A stretch of DNA of 64,000 nt from JAUSIF01 sp963711595 (GCA_963711595.1 CAVQER010000002.1:1-64000), one strand, 5' to 3'; positions 46,473 to 52,640 are shown, numbered from the stretch's first letter. Program-made: numbers and translations. Notes: generated from the sequence alone by a model not told the origin.

Positions 46473-47543
46473 ATGAAGAATTTCCTTTCGGCTTCTCGCA
46501 CGAACGCGCCGCTTGCGACAGCGATTACGCTCGTCGTCGCTGCGGTGGGCGGCACCGCTCTCGCGCTACTCAATGTTCCGGCCGGCTGGCTTTGCGGCGC
46601 CCTCGTCGCCGTGACGGCGCTCGCACTCGCCGGGTTTCCGGCGCGCGTCCCCGATATCCTGCGGCGCGCCGTGTTTCTTGTGCTCGGCATTTCCATGGGC
46701 GCGGCCGTCACACCGGAGACGATCGCCGGCATTCGCACCTGGCCCATCACGATGGGCCTGCTCGCATTGTCCGTCCCTGTCACGATGGCAGCGGTCGTTC
46801 TTTATTTGCGCTGGGCCGGCTGGGACCGGGAGACCGGATTTTATGCAAGTGTGCCCGGTGCGCTCTCGAGCGTGCTTGCTCTCGCGCATCAAGCCGGTGT
46901 CGATGTTCGTCGTGTGGCGTTCGCGCAGACGCTCCGCGTGTTCCTGCTGATCGCGGCGCTGCCTGGCGTTCTCTCCTTGCTCGACCTCGGTGTCTCGGGG
47001 GGTCTCGTGATCGCCGTGCCGCCGGCCGGCGGCGACATCCGCGAGATCGTGTTGATGGCCGCGGCAGGCATTGCCGCGGGTCTTCTCGCCGAGCGCCTCA
47101 ACGTACCGGGCGGATTGATCGTCGGCGCGATGGCGGCAAGCGCCGCACTGCACGCGACCGGCTACGTCTCGGCGCGTCTGCCGCCGTACGCCTTGATCCC
47201 GGGCTTCATCGTGCTTGGTGCGCTGATCGGCGCACGATTCATGGGCACCGATTTCGCATTGCTGCGTCGTCTGCTTTTCAATTCGGTCGGCGCCTTTGTC
47301 GTCGCGGTCTTCGCCTCCGTCCTGTTTGCAATCGGCGCGGCGGCACTCGCAGGCGAGGGGCTCGGCAAGACGATCGTCGCGTATGCGCCGGGCGCGCTTG
47401 AAGCGATGATCATTCTCGCCTTCATGCTCGATCTCGACCCGGCATTCGTCGGCGCGCACCACCTCGCGCGCTTTCTCCTCATCGCATTGTTTCTTCCGTT
47501 TGCGGCGCGCCTGCTGTTCGGCCGACGGAAGCCGAACCTCTGA
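46473..47543 (+). CDS. AbrB-family (AmoA-like) membrane protein
   Basis: A 356-residue polytopic protein with about ten helices in two similar halves: LALLNVPAGWLCGALVAVTA and RAVFLVLGISMGAAVTPETI in the first, ERLNVPGGLIVGAMAASAAL and PGFIVLGALIGARFM in the second. The repeated pattern (L-N-x-P-x-x-x-x-G-A) is that of Pfam AbrB (PF05145), often misnamed ammonia monooxygenase. The family is thought to transport small organic compounds or anions. A late YAPGALEAMIILAFMLDLDP motif is conserved. It lies 25 bases after the aminotransferase gene. Confidence 0.88.
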   Translation: MKNFLSASRTNAPLATAITLVVAAVGGTALALLNVPAGWLCGALVAVTALALAGFPARVPDILRRAVFLVLGISMGAAVTPETIAGIRTWPITMGLLALSVPVTMAAVVLYLRWAGWDRETGFYASVPGALSSVLALAHQAGVDVRRVAFAQTLRVFLLIAALPGVLSLLDLGVSGGLVIAVPPAGGDIREIVLMAAAGIAAGLLAERLNVPGGLIVGAMAASAALHATGYVSARLPPYALIPGFIVLGALIGARFMGTDFALLRRLLFNSVGAFVVAVFASVLFAIGAAALAGEGLGKTIVAYAPGALEAMIILAFMLDLDPAFVGAHHLARFLLIALFLPFAARLLFGRRKPNL

Positions 47544-47592
47544 CGCAAAGCGGCCGGCTCGCGCCGGCCGCCCATCGAGTAGCTGCAGCCGA

Positions 47593-47835
47593 CTATTTCT
47601 TCATCTTGTCGTCCTTCATCATCTTGTCGTCTTTCGACATCTTGTCCTTCTCCATCTTGTCCTTCGCCATCTTGTCATCCTTCGCCATGTCGTCCTTTTT
47701 CGTCTTGTCGTCCATTTTGGCCTGGGCGAGCTGGACGCTCGAGATGCCGGGCATGGCGGGTGCGTAGAAGGCCATGACCAGCGTGGTCGAGCCGAGGAAT
47801 GCCGCGGCGGCGATGAAGGCGGTTGGCGCTTTCAT
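47593..47835 (-). CDS. Pentapeptide MxKDx repeat protein, 80 residues
   Basis: From the ATG at 47835, with GGAG upstream, a signal peptide or anchor (MKAPTAFIAAAAFLGSTTLV..) is followed by a highly charged tail made of repeats of the type MAKDD-KMAKD-KMEKD-KMSKD-DKMMK. This is the TIGR02953 (MxKDx repeat) pattern. Such proteins are small, periplasmic and found in proteobacteria, sometimes near metal-related or stress genes; no biochemical role is established. The gene is convergent with the AbrB-type gene. Confidence 0.85.
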   Translation of the reverse strand: MKAPTAFIAAAAFLGSTTLVMAFYAPAMPGISSVQLAQAKMDDKTKKDDMAKDDKMAKDKMEKDKMSKDDKMMKDDKMKK

Positions 47836-47997
47836 GAAGGGCTCCCTGAATAGAGTGAGTGCACAGGGCGGCCAGGTCGGCAGGCTTTGGGAAAGCCGGC
47901 GCCAGGCTGCCATCCAGTGAATTCGTTGCGGCGCGCCGTTTGTTACGCGGCCGCGCTCAATGGTGGCCGGGAACTTTCCGGAATGCCCTCCGACTAC

Positions 47998-48156
47998 TCA
48001 CTTCGGAATGAAGACGACCGCGGCAAGCGCCACGACGACTCCGACCAGCAGCCAGCTAAGTACCAGAACAGCGCTGATCGTTACCTCGATGTTGGTTCGG
48101 CGTGGGGTCTTTAGTTCCCGCTGAAGTGCGAGAGTAAATTGATCGCGTCGGAGCAT
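47998..48156 (-). CDS. Small membrane protein, 52 residues
   Basis: The ATG at 48156 encodes MLRRDQFTLALQRELKTPRR, then TNIEVTISAVLVLSWLLVGV and a hydrophobic end VVALAAVVFIPK. A basic cytoplasmic start followed by one long membrane helix is clear. An EcfG-type promoter ends only 9 bases before the ATG, so the message would be nearly leaderless. No family recognised. Confidence 0.6.
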   Translation of the reverse strand: MLRRDQFTLALQRELKTPRRTNIEVTISAVLVLSWLLVGVVVALAAVVFIPK

Positions 48157-48164
48157 GCGTAGCA

Positions 48165-48189
48165 AACGCGCGATTTTAACGGGCGTTCC
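48165..48189 (-). promoter_or_regulatory. EcfG-type promoter of the 52-residue membrane protein
   Basis: On the minus strand GGAAC (48189-48185) and CGTT (48168-48165) are separated by 16 bases. Transcription would begin within a few bases of the ATG at 48156, giving a leaderless or nearly leaderless mRNA. Confidence 0.6.
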
Positions 48190-48385
48190 GATCTTGATTG
48201 AATGCAGCAGCCCGACCTTTGGGGAGGCCGGGCTTCTACGCCACTTTCTTTTGCTGGCTGAGCAGGGGATGATTCTGTCCCCGGTGGCGCGATCATCTAG
48301 CTCGATGAAAGGGGCGGAAAAGTGAACCCGCCCCGGGATGCGGGGCTGGGGGATTTGCTTCCCGAGTAGGCATTCAATGGCCTGC

Positions 48386-48622
48386 TTAATGCGACGAACT
48401 CAAAGGGGCCGAAGGAGTTGAGTCCTCGCTCCTATCAATGACCGGTTCCAACTTTTTGGCCTCAGTCACCTGCAGATAATTGGCGCGTTCAATCCAGGAG
48501 TCCCGAAGCTCTAGGTAGAGCTGGCGCTCGGAGGGGTCGGACACCACAGCAGCCCGCATCGCGGCATAAGCTGCCTGCGCCAAAGCGTAGTTCACTTTTT
48601 TCGCTGTCTTTGTTTCGGACAC
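48386..48622 (-). CDS. Small helical protein, paralogue of the gene at 49083, 78 residues
   Basis: The frame from the GTG at 48622 reads MSETKTAKKVNYALAQAAYA, then AMRAAVVSDPSERQLYLELR and DSWIERANYLQ. It matches the protein at 49083 (ASNPERRDLFLRLRDSWIVIAN) and, more distantly, the 11785/12474 family. The leader is odd: a strong GGAGGGG is followed by ATG-TGA (48643-48638), a start directly followed by a stop, in frame with and seven codons before the GTG, and CTGAG/CTCAG can form a small hairpin over the region. A promoter-like TTGTCG...TAATAA and the palindrome at 48699 lie upstream. Function unknown. Confidence 0.65.
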   Translation of the reverse strand: MSETKTAKKVNYALAQAAYAAMRAAVVSDPSERQLYLELRDSWIERANYLQVTEAKKLEPVIDRSEDSTPSAPLSSSH

Positions 48623-48698
48623 TGAGATCGCCTCAGCTCACATGTCCCCTCCGGAAAAAATTATTATCGACGCAGAGCGCTCGACAAGAGAAATTTCA

Positions 48699-48712
48699 GT
48701 ACGAAAACGTAC
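48699..48712. promoter_or_regulatory. Palindromic operator, copy 1
   Basis: GTACGAAAACGTAC is an inverted repeat with perfect 5-base arms (GTACG/CGTAC). Its centre lies about 53 bp upstream of the predicted start point of the minus-strand gene at 48622 (TTGTCG at 48687-48682, TAATAA at 48666-48661) and 38 bp before the conserved plus-strand RNA element at 48744. See copies at 49031 and 49382. Confidence 0.6.
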
Positions 48713-48743
48713 AAGGATTTCAGGGATCGACTTGTGGTCGGCA

Positions 48744-48824
48744 GGAATTTATTGAGCGCCGATCGTTTTTCACCGCTAGATCGGCTGCACGGCCCCGTCG
48801 CCCACAGCCTCAGACGGGGCCGTG
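48744..48824 (+). ncRNA. Candidate structured RNA element, copy A
   Basis: The stretch starts GGAATTTATTGAGCGCC and holds two hairpins: GCCGATC/GATCGGC (48758-48785) and CACGGCCCCGTC/GACGGGGCCGTG (48788-48824). A second copy with the same start, spacing and hairpins lies at 49429. In the second stem an A-U pair here is a G-C pair there, a compensatory change. TTTATT could act as a -10 element, which would put the palindrome at 48699 at about -54. No coding frame is shared by the two copies. Confidence 0.45.
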
Positions 48825-48880
48825 GCGCGCTACGTCTTCCTCGGTCCGCGCTTCCGGCCGGGTATCGATCTCGCGTCAGC

Positions 48881-48992
48881 CAAGAAAGAACCCCGCCTCG
48901 AAGGGTGACGCCGAGGCGGGGTAGAGACTATGCACTGGCAGCCCGCAGCATTGGGGAGGAGCGAACTGCCTCAACGCCCCGAAAAATGCGGG
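48881..48992 (-). ncRNA. Candidate small RNA of about 110 nt with intrinsic terminator
   Basis: On the minus strand a promoter-like pair (TTTCTG at 49024-49019, 17 bases, TACTCT at 49001-48996) is followed by a 5' hairpin (CGCCCCG/CGGGGCG, 48995-48975), an unpaired CTCCTCCCC that is complementary to a Shine-Dalgarno sequence (48961-48953), and an 11-bp terminator stem (ACCCCGCCTCG/CGAGGCGGGGT, 48922-48890) with the tail TTCTTTCTT. The palindrome at 49031 is centred about 48 bp upstream of the likely start. This is the layout of trans-acting anti-SD RNAs of alphaproteobacteria. Confidence 0.55.
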
Positions 48993-49030
48993 GCGAGAGT
49001 ATTCGTTCCCAAGGCGATCAGAAAAAGTCA

Positions 49031-49044
49031 GTACGAATTCGTAC
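49031..49044. promoter_or_regulatory. Palindromic operator, copy 2
   Basis: GTACGAATTCGTAC, a perfect 14-bp palindrome, is centred about 48 bp upstream of the predicted start of the minus-strand small RNA at 48881-48992. It lies 38 bp past the stop of the gene at 49083. Confidence 0.6.
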
Positions 49045-49082
49045 CGGGTGGACGAGACGATGTAGTGATTTGCGAACGCTAT

Positions 49083-49316
49083 TCAGTGGGCGTTGTTTGC
49101 GAGGTAGACGCGAAGCCGCTTCATGCGGATACTCTCGTCGACATCCGCGCCTTGCGCGCACTGAATGTCGTTCGCGATCACGATCCAAGAATCGCGGAGC
49201 CGCAGAAACAAGTCACGCCGCTCTGGGTTTGAAGCGTTTGCCGCCAGCTCGGCGCAGGCTGCTGCTTGCGCCCAGGCATTCGATGCCGTTCTCTGTCCGA
49301 ATTTCTCAGTCGGCAT
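49083..49316 (-). CDS. Small helical protein, paralogue of the gene at 48386, 77 residues
   Basis: The ATG at 49316 starts MPTEKFGQRTASNAWAQAAA, then CAELAANASNPERRDLFLRL and RDSWIVIANDIQ, ending with a basic tail. The motif A-C-A-E-L-A-x-x-A-x-x-P-E-R-R-x-x-x-x-x-L-R-D-S-W is shared with the gene at 48386 and resembles ECRKLAATAALPEHRAQLIKMADTW at 11785. A TTGATA...GAATAA promoter-like pair and the palindrome at 49382 lie upstream. All-alpha, soluble, function unknown. Confidence 0.65.
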   Translation of the reverse strand: MPTEKFGQRTASNAWAQAAACAELAANASNPERRDLFLRLRDSWIVIANDIQCAQGADVDESIRMKRLRVYLANNAH

Positions 49317-49381
49317 GACTTAATCTCACACCCGACCAGCTAATTTTATTCTTGAGGAGAAGCGGCCGTATCAAAAAAGTT

Positions 49382-49397
49382 GGTACGAATTCGTACC
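49382..49397. promoter_or_regulatory. Palindromic operator, copy 3
   Basis: GGTACGAATTCGTACC is a perfect 16-bp palindrome. Its centre lies about 50 bp upstream of the predicted start of the minus-strand gene at 49316 (-35 TTGATA at 49374-49369, -10 GAATAA at 49351-49346) and 39 bp before the plus-strand RNA element at 49429. Confidence 0.65.
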
Positions 49398-49428
49398 GAA
49401 ATTTCCGCGGAACGACACGTGCGCTGAG

Positions 49429-49510
49429 GGAATTTATTGAACGCCGATCGCTCTTTCACCCTTAGGTCGGCTCCACGGCCCCGCCGCACCCTCCCGGATG
49501 GCGGGGCCGT
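49429..49510 (+). ncRNA. Candidate structured RNA element, copy B
   Basis: It begins GGGAATTTATTGAACGCCGA and carries the same two hairpins as copy A: GCCGATC/GGTCGGC (49443-49471, one G-U pair) and ACGGCCCCGCC/GGCGGGGCCGT (49475-49510). The loop of the second hairpin contains CCCTCCC. The distance from the centre of the upstream palindrome to the conserved block is 39 bp, against 38 bp for copy A. Confidence 0.45.
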
Positions 49511-49537
49511 TTGCGCCCCGGGCCGGCAGGCCTTAAA

Positions 49538-49813
49538 TCACTGACGGAAAAGGCCGGTTAGTCCATTTCCTTTTCTTTTCCCGGTGGGCCTGCTTCGGCC
49601 AGCCGCCTGCTCAGGTGACTTTTTCAACTTTGCAATGGGCGCGGCCGTCATGGCGCGCTCCAAATCATCGCTCTGCAGTACACCCTTCAGTTTTCTAACG
49701 AGCGCGCGTTTCGGCACTTCCCCAGCGTCTCGTTGGCCGGAATACTGGGCCAGGATTTTCCTCGCCCTTCGAACGTGAGCCAGAACTATTCTCAGTCGTT
49801 CGGCGTCGGTCAT
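49538..49813 (-). CDS. Small basic hypothetical protein with structured leader, 91 residues
   Basis: The ATG at 49813 is preceded by GGAGTGAG and encodes MTDAERLRIVLAHVRRARKI, then LAQYSGQRDAGEVPKRALVR and KLKGVLQSDDLERAM, ending in a Lys/Arg/Pro-rich tail. The first half is helical, the second probably disordered; the charge is strongly positive, so nucleic-acid binding is possible. A terminator-like hairpin with five U residues lies directly before the ribosome-binding site, suggesting control by attenuation (see 49826-49909). No family recognised. Confidence 0.6.
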   Translation of the reverse strand: MTDAERLRIVLAHVRRARKILAQYSGQRDAGEVPKRALVRKLKGVLQSDDLERAMTAAPIAKLKKSPEQAAGRSRPTGKRKGNGLTGLFRQ

Positions 49814-49825
49814 GAACTCACTCCG

Positions 49826-49909
49826 AAAAACTGCCGGCCCCGTAAAGGGGGCTCTTTTACGGGACCGGCGCTTCCCGAGCCAAGAACCGTTCCGTAAAAT
49901 TCTTGGCTC
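49826..49909 (-). promoter_or_regulatory. Candidate attenuator/riboswitch-like leader
   Basis: On the minus strand, stem 1 is GAGCCAAGAA/TTCTTGGCTC (perfect, 10 bp) with the loop TTTTACGGAACGG. Stem 2 is GCCGGTCCCGTAAA/TTTACGGGGCCGGC (14 bp, one G-U) followed by TTTTT, i.e. an intrinsic terminator about 10 bases before the ribosome-binding site of the gene at 49813. The loop of stem 1 carries TTTTACGG, the complement of CCGTAAAA in the 5' arm of stem 2, so the two folds can compete or form a pseudoknot. Confidence 0.5.
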
Positions 49910-49932
49910 TGTGAAAAAAATTCGGTTCTCAC

Positions 49933-50019
49933 CTAAACGGTTCCGCGACCGGACCGCGATTTGCGGCCGCATCGCTCGCAGACGAGCAGCCCCGCGTCGA
50001 AGACGTGTAACGGGATGGT
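49933..50019 (-). pseudogene. Fragment of a zinc-ribbon-like small protein
   Basis: A minus-strand frame reads TIPLHVFDAGLLVCERCGRK, then a short basic end and TAG at 49935-49933. FDAGLLVCERCGR resembles FDPVRLVCETCGR in the gene at 9284. No start codon precedes it before an in-frame stop, so it is probably a remnant. Confidence 0.3.
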
Positions 50020-50068
50020 CTTCCCAGCAGACTTGTTATTAGAATTTTGGCGCGCCTACATTTTGGCT

Positions 50069-50333
50069 ATGCGCCACAACCCCGACCCGCATGACGATCC
50101 GCCGAAACGGAAGCCGCGAGATGAACCCGGCCCCGTACCGACGCTCGCGGAGCTACGTCGACTGCTCGCACTCTGCGCCGATGGCGCTGGTGCCGCTGAT
50201 CCGTTGTGGCGGCGGAACGACAAGCGACCGGCTTCGGTACTGCGCACGCTGCAAGAAGTGCGGAGGGAAGGGCGCTTCGCTCTCGCACCCGAGCTACGTC
50301 GATAGCGTCGTGGGGTTTCAGCCGTTCCCGTTG
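50069..50333 (+). pseudogene. Small zinc-ribbon-like protein, frameshifted
   Basis: From the ATG at 50069 the frame gives MRHNPDPHDDPPKRKPRDEP, GPVPTLAELRR, a start seen in a common Hyphomicrobiales family. Near 50155 it must change frame to give VDCSHSAPMALVPLIRCGGG, TTSDRLRYCARCKKCGGKGA and SLSHPSYVDSVVGFQPFP, the family's C-terminal part with four or five cysteines. A few residues between the two parts seem to be missing. No stop follows at the usual place. The family identity is from memory. Confidence 0.5.
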
Positions 50334-50338
50334 ACCGA

Positions 50339-50845
50339 TCAGCAACAGCTCCCTTTCGCTCCGCCCTCTTTCGCAAGCCACCGATCGCGCGGCTTGCAGC
50401 TCGCTGGGCGGCGTTTCAGGGTCACGCGCACGGTCTCTTCGTCAACTTCCAGACCAAAAAATCCGAACAGCCGCATGGCGCTGTCGGGATCGCTGACTTC
50501 AAACGTCAGCTTGCTTTCCGGATCGAACGGCACCTCGTCCGCGACCTTCTTCATGATGGCTAGGAATTTCCAAACAGGCATTCTGTCGCGTCCCTGTTCT
50601 ACCGGAACGTCCCAGAGTTGAATGAACGTCTCGCTCCAGGCTTCCGGGTTCGCGCCGCAGTCGAGCGCGTCGAAGCGGCCGGACTTCACTTCGGTCACAT
50701 GGTAGCCGGACTGGATTTCGCGACCGTCATAGAAAAACGTCAGCGACTTCTCCCGGTGCGGAGCGAGAGCGTCGAGCAACGTTCGGGTTGAGGCTTCAAC
50801 TGACCAGCTGGTGGGGTGCGTAGCGGACTTGTCGAGGGCGAACAT
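50339..50845 (-). CDS. DUF6428 family protein of arsenic loci, 168 residues
   Basis: The ATG at 50845 has GAGG about nine bases upstream, within a possible longer N-terminus (ATG 50860). The protein reads TRTLLDALAPHREKSLTFFY, GREIQSGYHVTEVKSGRFDA, LDCGANPEAWSETFIQLWDV, and ends with a basic Cys-containing tail. This is the DUF6428 pattern, a family nearly always found next to arsR and arsenate reductase. It is divergent from arsR with overlapping control sites. A role in arsenic resistance is inferred from context. Confidence 0.8.
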   Translation of the reverse strand: MFALDKSATHPTSWSVEASTRTLLDALAPHREKSLTFFYDGREIQSGYHVTEVKSGRFDALDCGANPEAWSETFIQLWDVPVEQGRDRMPVWKFLAIMKKVADEVPFDPESKLTFEVSDPDSAMRLFGFFGLEVDEETVRVTLKRRPASCKPRDRWLAKEGGAKGSCC

Positions 50846-50858
50846 TGGTTGTATCCTC

Positions 50859-50894
50859 ATTTCAATGATTCCATAATTCAAGGATGATTGAAAT
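50859..50894. promoter_or_regulatory. Likely ArsR operator in the DUF6428/arsR divergent region
   Basis: The arms ATTTCAAT (50859-50866) and ATTGAAAT (50887-50894) form a perfect inverted repeat that ends at the arsR start codon and touches the 5' end of the DUF6428 gene. The position fits autorepression by ArsR acting on both genes. Confidence 0.55.
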
Positions 50895-51257
50895 ATGAAG
50901 GAAGGTCAAGCCCTCACTTCATTGGCCGCCATTTCGCAGGAAACCCGGCTTCGCATCGTCAGGAAGCTCGTGCGCGCCGGTCCGAAAGGCGTCGCGGCAG
51001 GCGCTCTCGCGGATGGCCTTGGCGTCTCGCCGTCGAACATGTCCTTCCATCTGAAGGAGCTGGATCGTGCGGGGTTGATCGGGGCCCGCCGCGAGGCGCG
51101 TTCGATTTTCTATTTCGCGAACTACGAGACGCTGAACGGCCTTATCCGCTTCCTCATGGAGGATTGCTGCGACGGTCGCCCGGAAGTTTGCACGCCCGCA
51201 CTCGCCGAATGCTGCGCTCCTGCGGCGAAACCGAAACGGGAGCGGGTGGATGCCTGA
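50895..51257 (+). CDS. arsR: ArsR-family arsenic-responsive repressor
   Basis: A 120-residue winged-helix repressor. The HTH (about 20-75: ETRLRIVRKLVRAGPKGVAA, LGVSPSNMSFHLKELDRAGL) and wing (RREARSIFYFANYE) are typical. The C-terminal region has the likely As(III)-binding cysteines in MEDCCDGRPEVCTPALAECC. On binding arsenite it would leave the operator and derepress the operon. Its stop overlaps the arsC start by 8 bases, so they are coupled. Confidence 0.92.
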   Translation: MKEGQALTSLAAISQETRLRIVRKLVRAGPKGVAAGALADGLGVSPSNMSFHLKELDRAGLIGARREARSIFYFANYETLNGLIRFLMEDCCDGRPEVCTPALAECCAPAAKPKRERVDA

Positions 51258-51777
51258 AAGAACGTTCAACGTCTTGTTTCTGTGCACCGGGAATTCCGCC
51301 CGCTCGATCATGGCCGAGGCGATCATGAACCGGGCCAGCGCGGGAAAGTTTCAGGCGTTCAGCGCCGGTAGTCAGCCGAAAGGCGCGGTCAACCCCCACG
51401 CGGTCGAACTACTCGATCAACTTGGTTACGCCACTTCGAAGTATCGATCGAAGTCTTGGAGCGAATTCGCGACGGGGGAAGCTCCGCGGCTCGATTTCGT
51501 TTTCACGGTTTGCGATAACGCGGCGGATGAGACTTGTCCGGTTTGGCCGGGACAGCCGATGACCGCGCATTGGGGAATTCCAGACCCGGCAGAAGTGAAA
51601 GGTTCTCCCGCCGACATCGCTGTCGCGTTTCGTGACGTCTATCGAATGCTGGAGCGGCGCATCCAAGTTTTCGCCGCACTGCCCTTCGCGTCACTCGATC
51701 GCTTGAGCTTGAAGTCGAAGCTGGACGAGATCGGAAAGTTCCCACGGGCAGTCCGCGAGCGGGAGAAGTGCGGTTGA
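51250..51777 (+). CDS. arsC: Arsenate reductase, low-molecular-weight phosphatase (thioredoxin) type
   Basis: Reduces arsenate to arsenite. The 175-residue protein has the LMW-PTP loop LFLCTGNSARSIMAE (Cys12, Arg18), the redox cysteines in FTVCDNAADETCPVWPGQ and the HWGIPDPAE catalytic Asp segment, which together separate thioredoxin-coupled arsenate reductases from plain phosphatases. It overlaps arsR by 8 bases and the aquaporin gene by 10 bases, giving a tightly coupled operon. Confidence 0.93.
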   Translation: MPERTFNVLFLCTGNSARSIMAEAIMNRASAGKFQAFSAGSQPKGAVNPHAVELLDQLGYATSKYRSKSWSEFATGEAPRLDFVFTVCDNAADETCPVWPGQPMTAHWGIPDPAEVKGSPADIAVAFRDVYRMLERRIQVFAALPFASLDRLSLKSKLDEIGKFPRAVREREKCG

Positions 51778-52439
51778 ACGGCCAAACGCTGGCACGGCGG
51801 GCCGTCGCGGAGGCGATTGGAACCGCGTTCCTCCTCGCGGCGATTGTCGGCTCCGGCATCATGGCGGAGCGACTTTCCGGCGGGAACATCGCGCTTGCGC
51901 TCTTATGCAACGCAATCGCTACTGGAGCGGCGCTCACCGTTTTGATTTTTGTGTTCGAACCGCTTTCCGGGGCGCATTTTAATCCAGCAGTCAGCATCGC
52001 ATTCGTGGTGCGTGGCGAGATGGACACCCGATCGATGGCGACTTACGTGGTCGCCCAGTTCGTCGGCGCAATTCTGGGTGTATGGCTCGCGCATCTCATG
52101 TTCGAATTGCCAGTCTTTCAGATCTCAACAACGGTTCGCTCGGGCCCGGGACAATGGGTTGCTGAGATCGTCGCCACGCTCGGTTTATTACTAACCATCC
52201 TCGGCTGCATGGCTAAGAACCCGAGCGCCATTCCAGTAGCTGTCGGTCTGTACATAGCGTCCGCGTATTGGTTCACGGCTTCGACATCATTCGCGAATCC
52301 GGCAGTGACCGTCGCTCGATCGCTCTCAGACACCTTCGCCGGGATTGCGCCGGCCGGTGTTCCGTTCTTCGTAGTGGCCCAGCTTCTCGGAACGATTGCG
52401 GCTGTTGCGTTGGCCCGCTGGCTATGGAGGAGGAACTAA
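51768..52439 (+). CDS. aqpS: Aquaglyceroporin AqpS-like, arsenite efflux channel
   Basis: A 223-residue, six-helix MIP-family channel with both NPA boxes, SGAHFNPAVSIAF and TSFANPAVTVARS. In Sinorhizobium meliloti AqpS replaces the ArsB pump, letting arsenite made by ArsC leave by diffusion; the order here (arsR-arsC-aqpS) supports the same role. The GTG at 51768 lies within the end of arsC with GGGAGAA just upstream. No arsB, acr3 or arsH is in the window. Confidence 0.9.
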   Translation: MRLNGQTLARRAVAEAIGTAFLLAAIVGSGIMAERLSGGNIALALLCNAIATGAALTVLIFVFEPLSGAHFNPAVSIAFVVRGEMDTRSMATYVVAQFVGAILGVWLAHLMFELPVFQISTTVRSGPGQWVAEIVATLGLLLTILGCMAKNPSAIPVAVGLYIASAYWFTASTSFANPAVTVARSLSDTFAGIAPAGVPFFVVAQLLGTIAAVALARWLWRRN

Positions 52440-52565
52440 AACGAGCGTCTCCTCGCAGCGACGCGAGGTAGATCGGATTCTTGCCTGCGTACCCATGGCG
52501 TACCCAGGGCAGGCGAGCACCCTCGGAGCGGAACAAAAAATCGGGTCTAACCCGTTGAAGTGAAA

Positions 52566-52640
52566 TGGTGCTGCCGGTGTGGATTGAACACACGACCTCC
52601 CCCTTACCAAGGGGGTGCTCTACCACTGAGCTACGGCAGC
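52566..52640 (-). tRNA. tRNA-Thr (anticodon GGU)
   Basis: The minus strand reads GCTGCCGTAGCTCAGTGGTA... with an anticodon stem CCCCC/GGGGG around TTGGTAA, a T-arm GTGTG-TTCAATC-CACAC and the acceptor end CGGCAGC-A followed by an encoded CCA. All four arms pair. Its 3' end faces the arsenic operon. Confidence 0.95.

Noticed and set aside
47549..47568. Hairpin CGGCCGGC/GCCGGCCG between the convergent AbrB and MxKDx genes
   Set aside because: The stem is good but neither strand has a T tract after it, so I do not call a terminator.
48310..48345. GCCCCG/CGGGGC hairpin downstream of the gene at 48386
   Set aside because: Short stem and only scattered T residues; it could be a weak terminator but is not distinctive.
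52460..52530. Short repeat GCGTACCCATGGCGTACCCAGG near tRNA-Thr
   Set aside because: An imperfect two-unit repeat of about 10 bases with no further copies; too weak to call an attachment site or operator.
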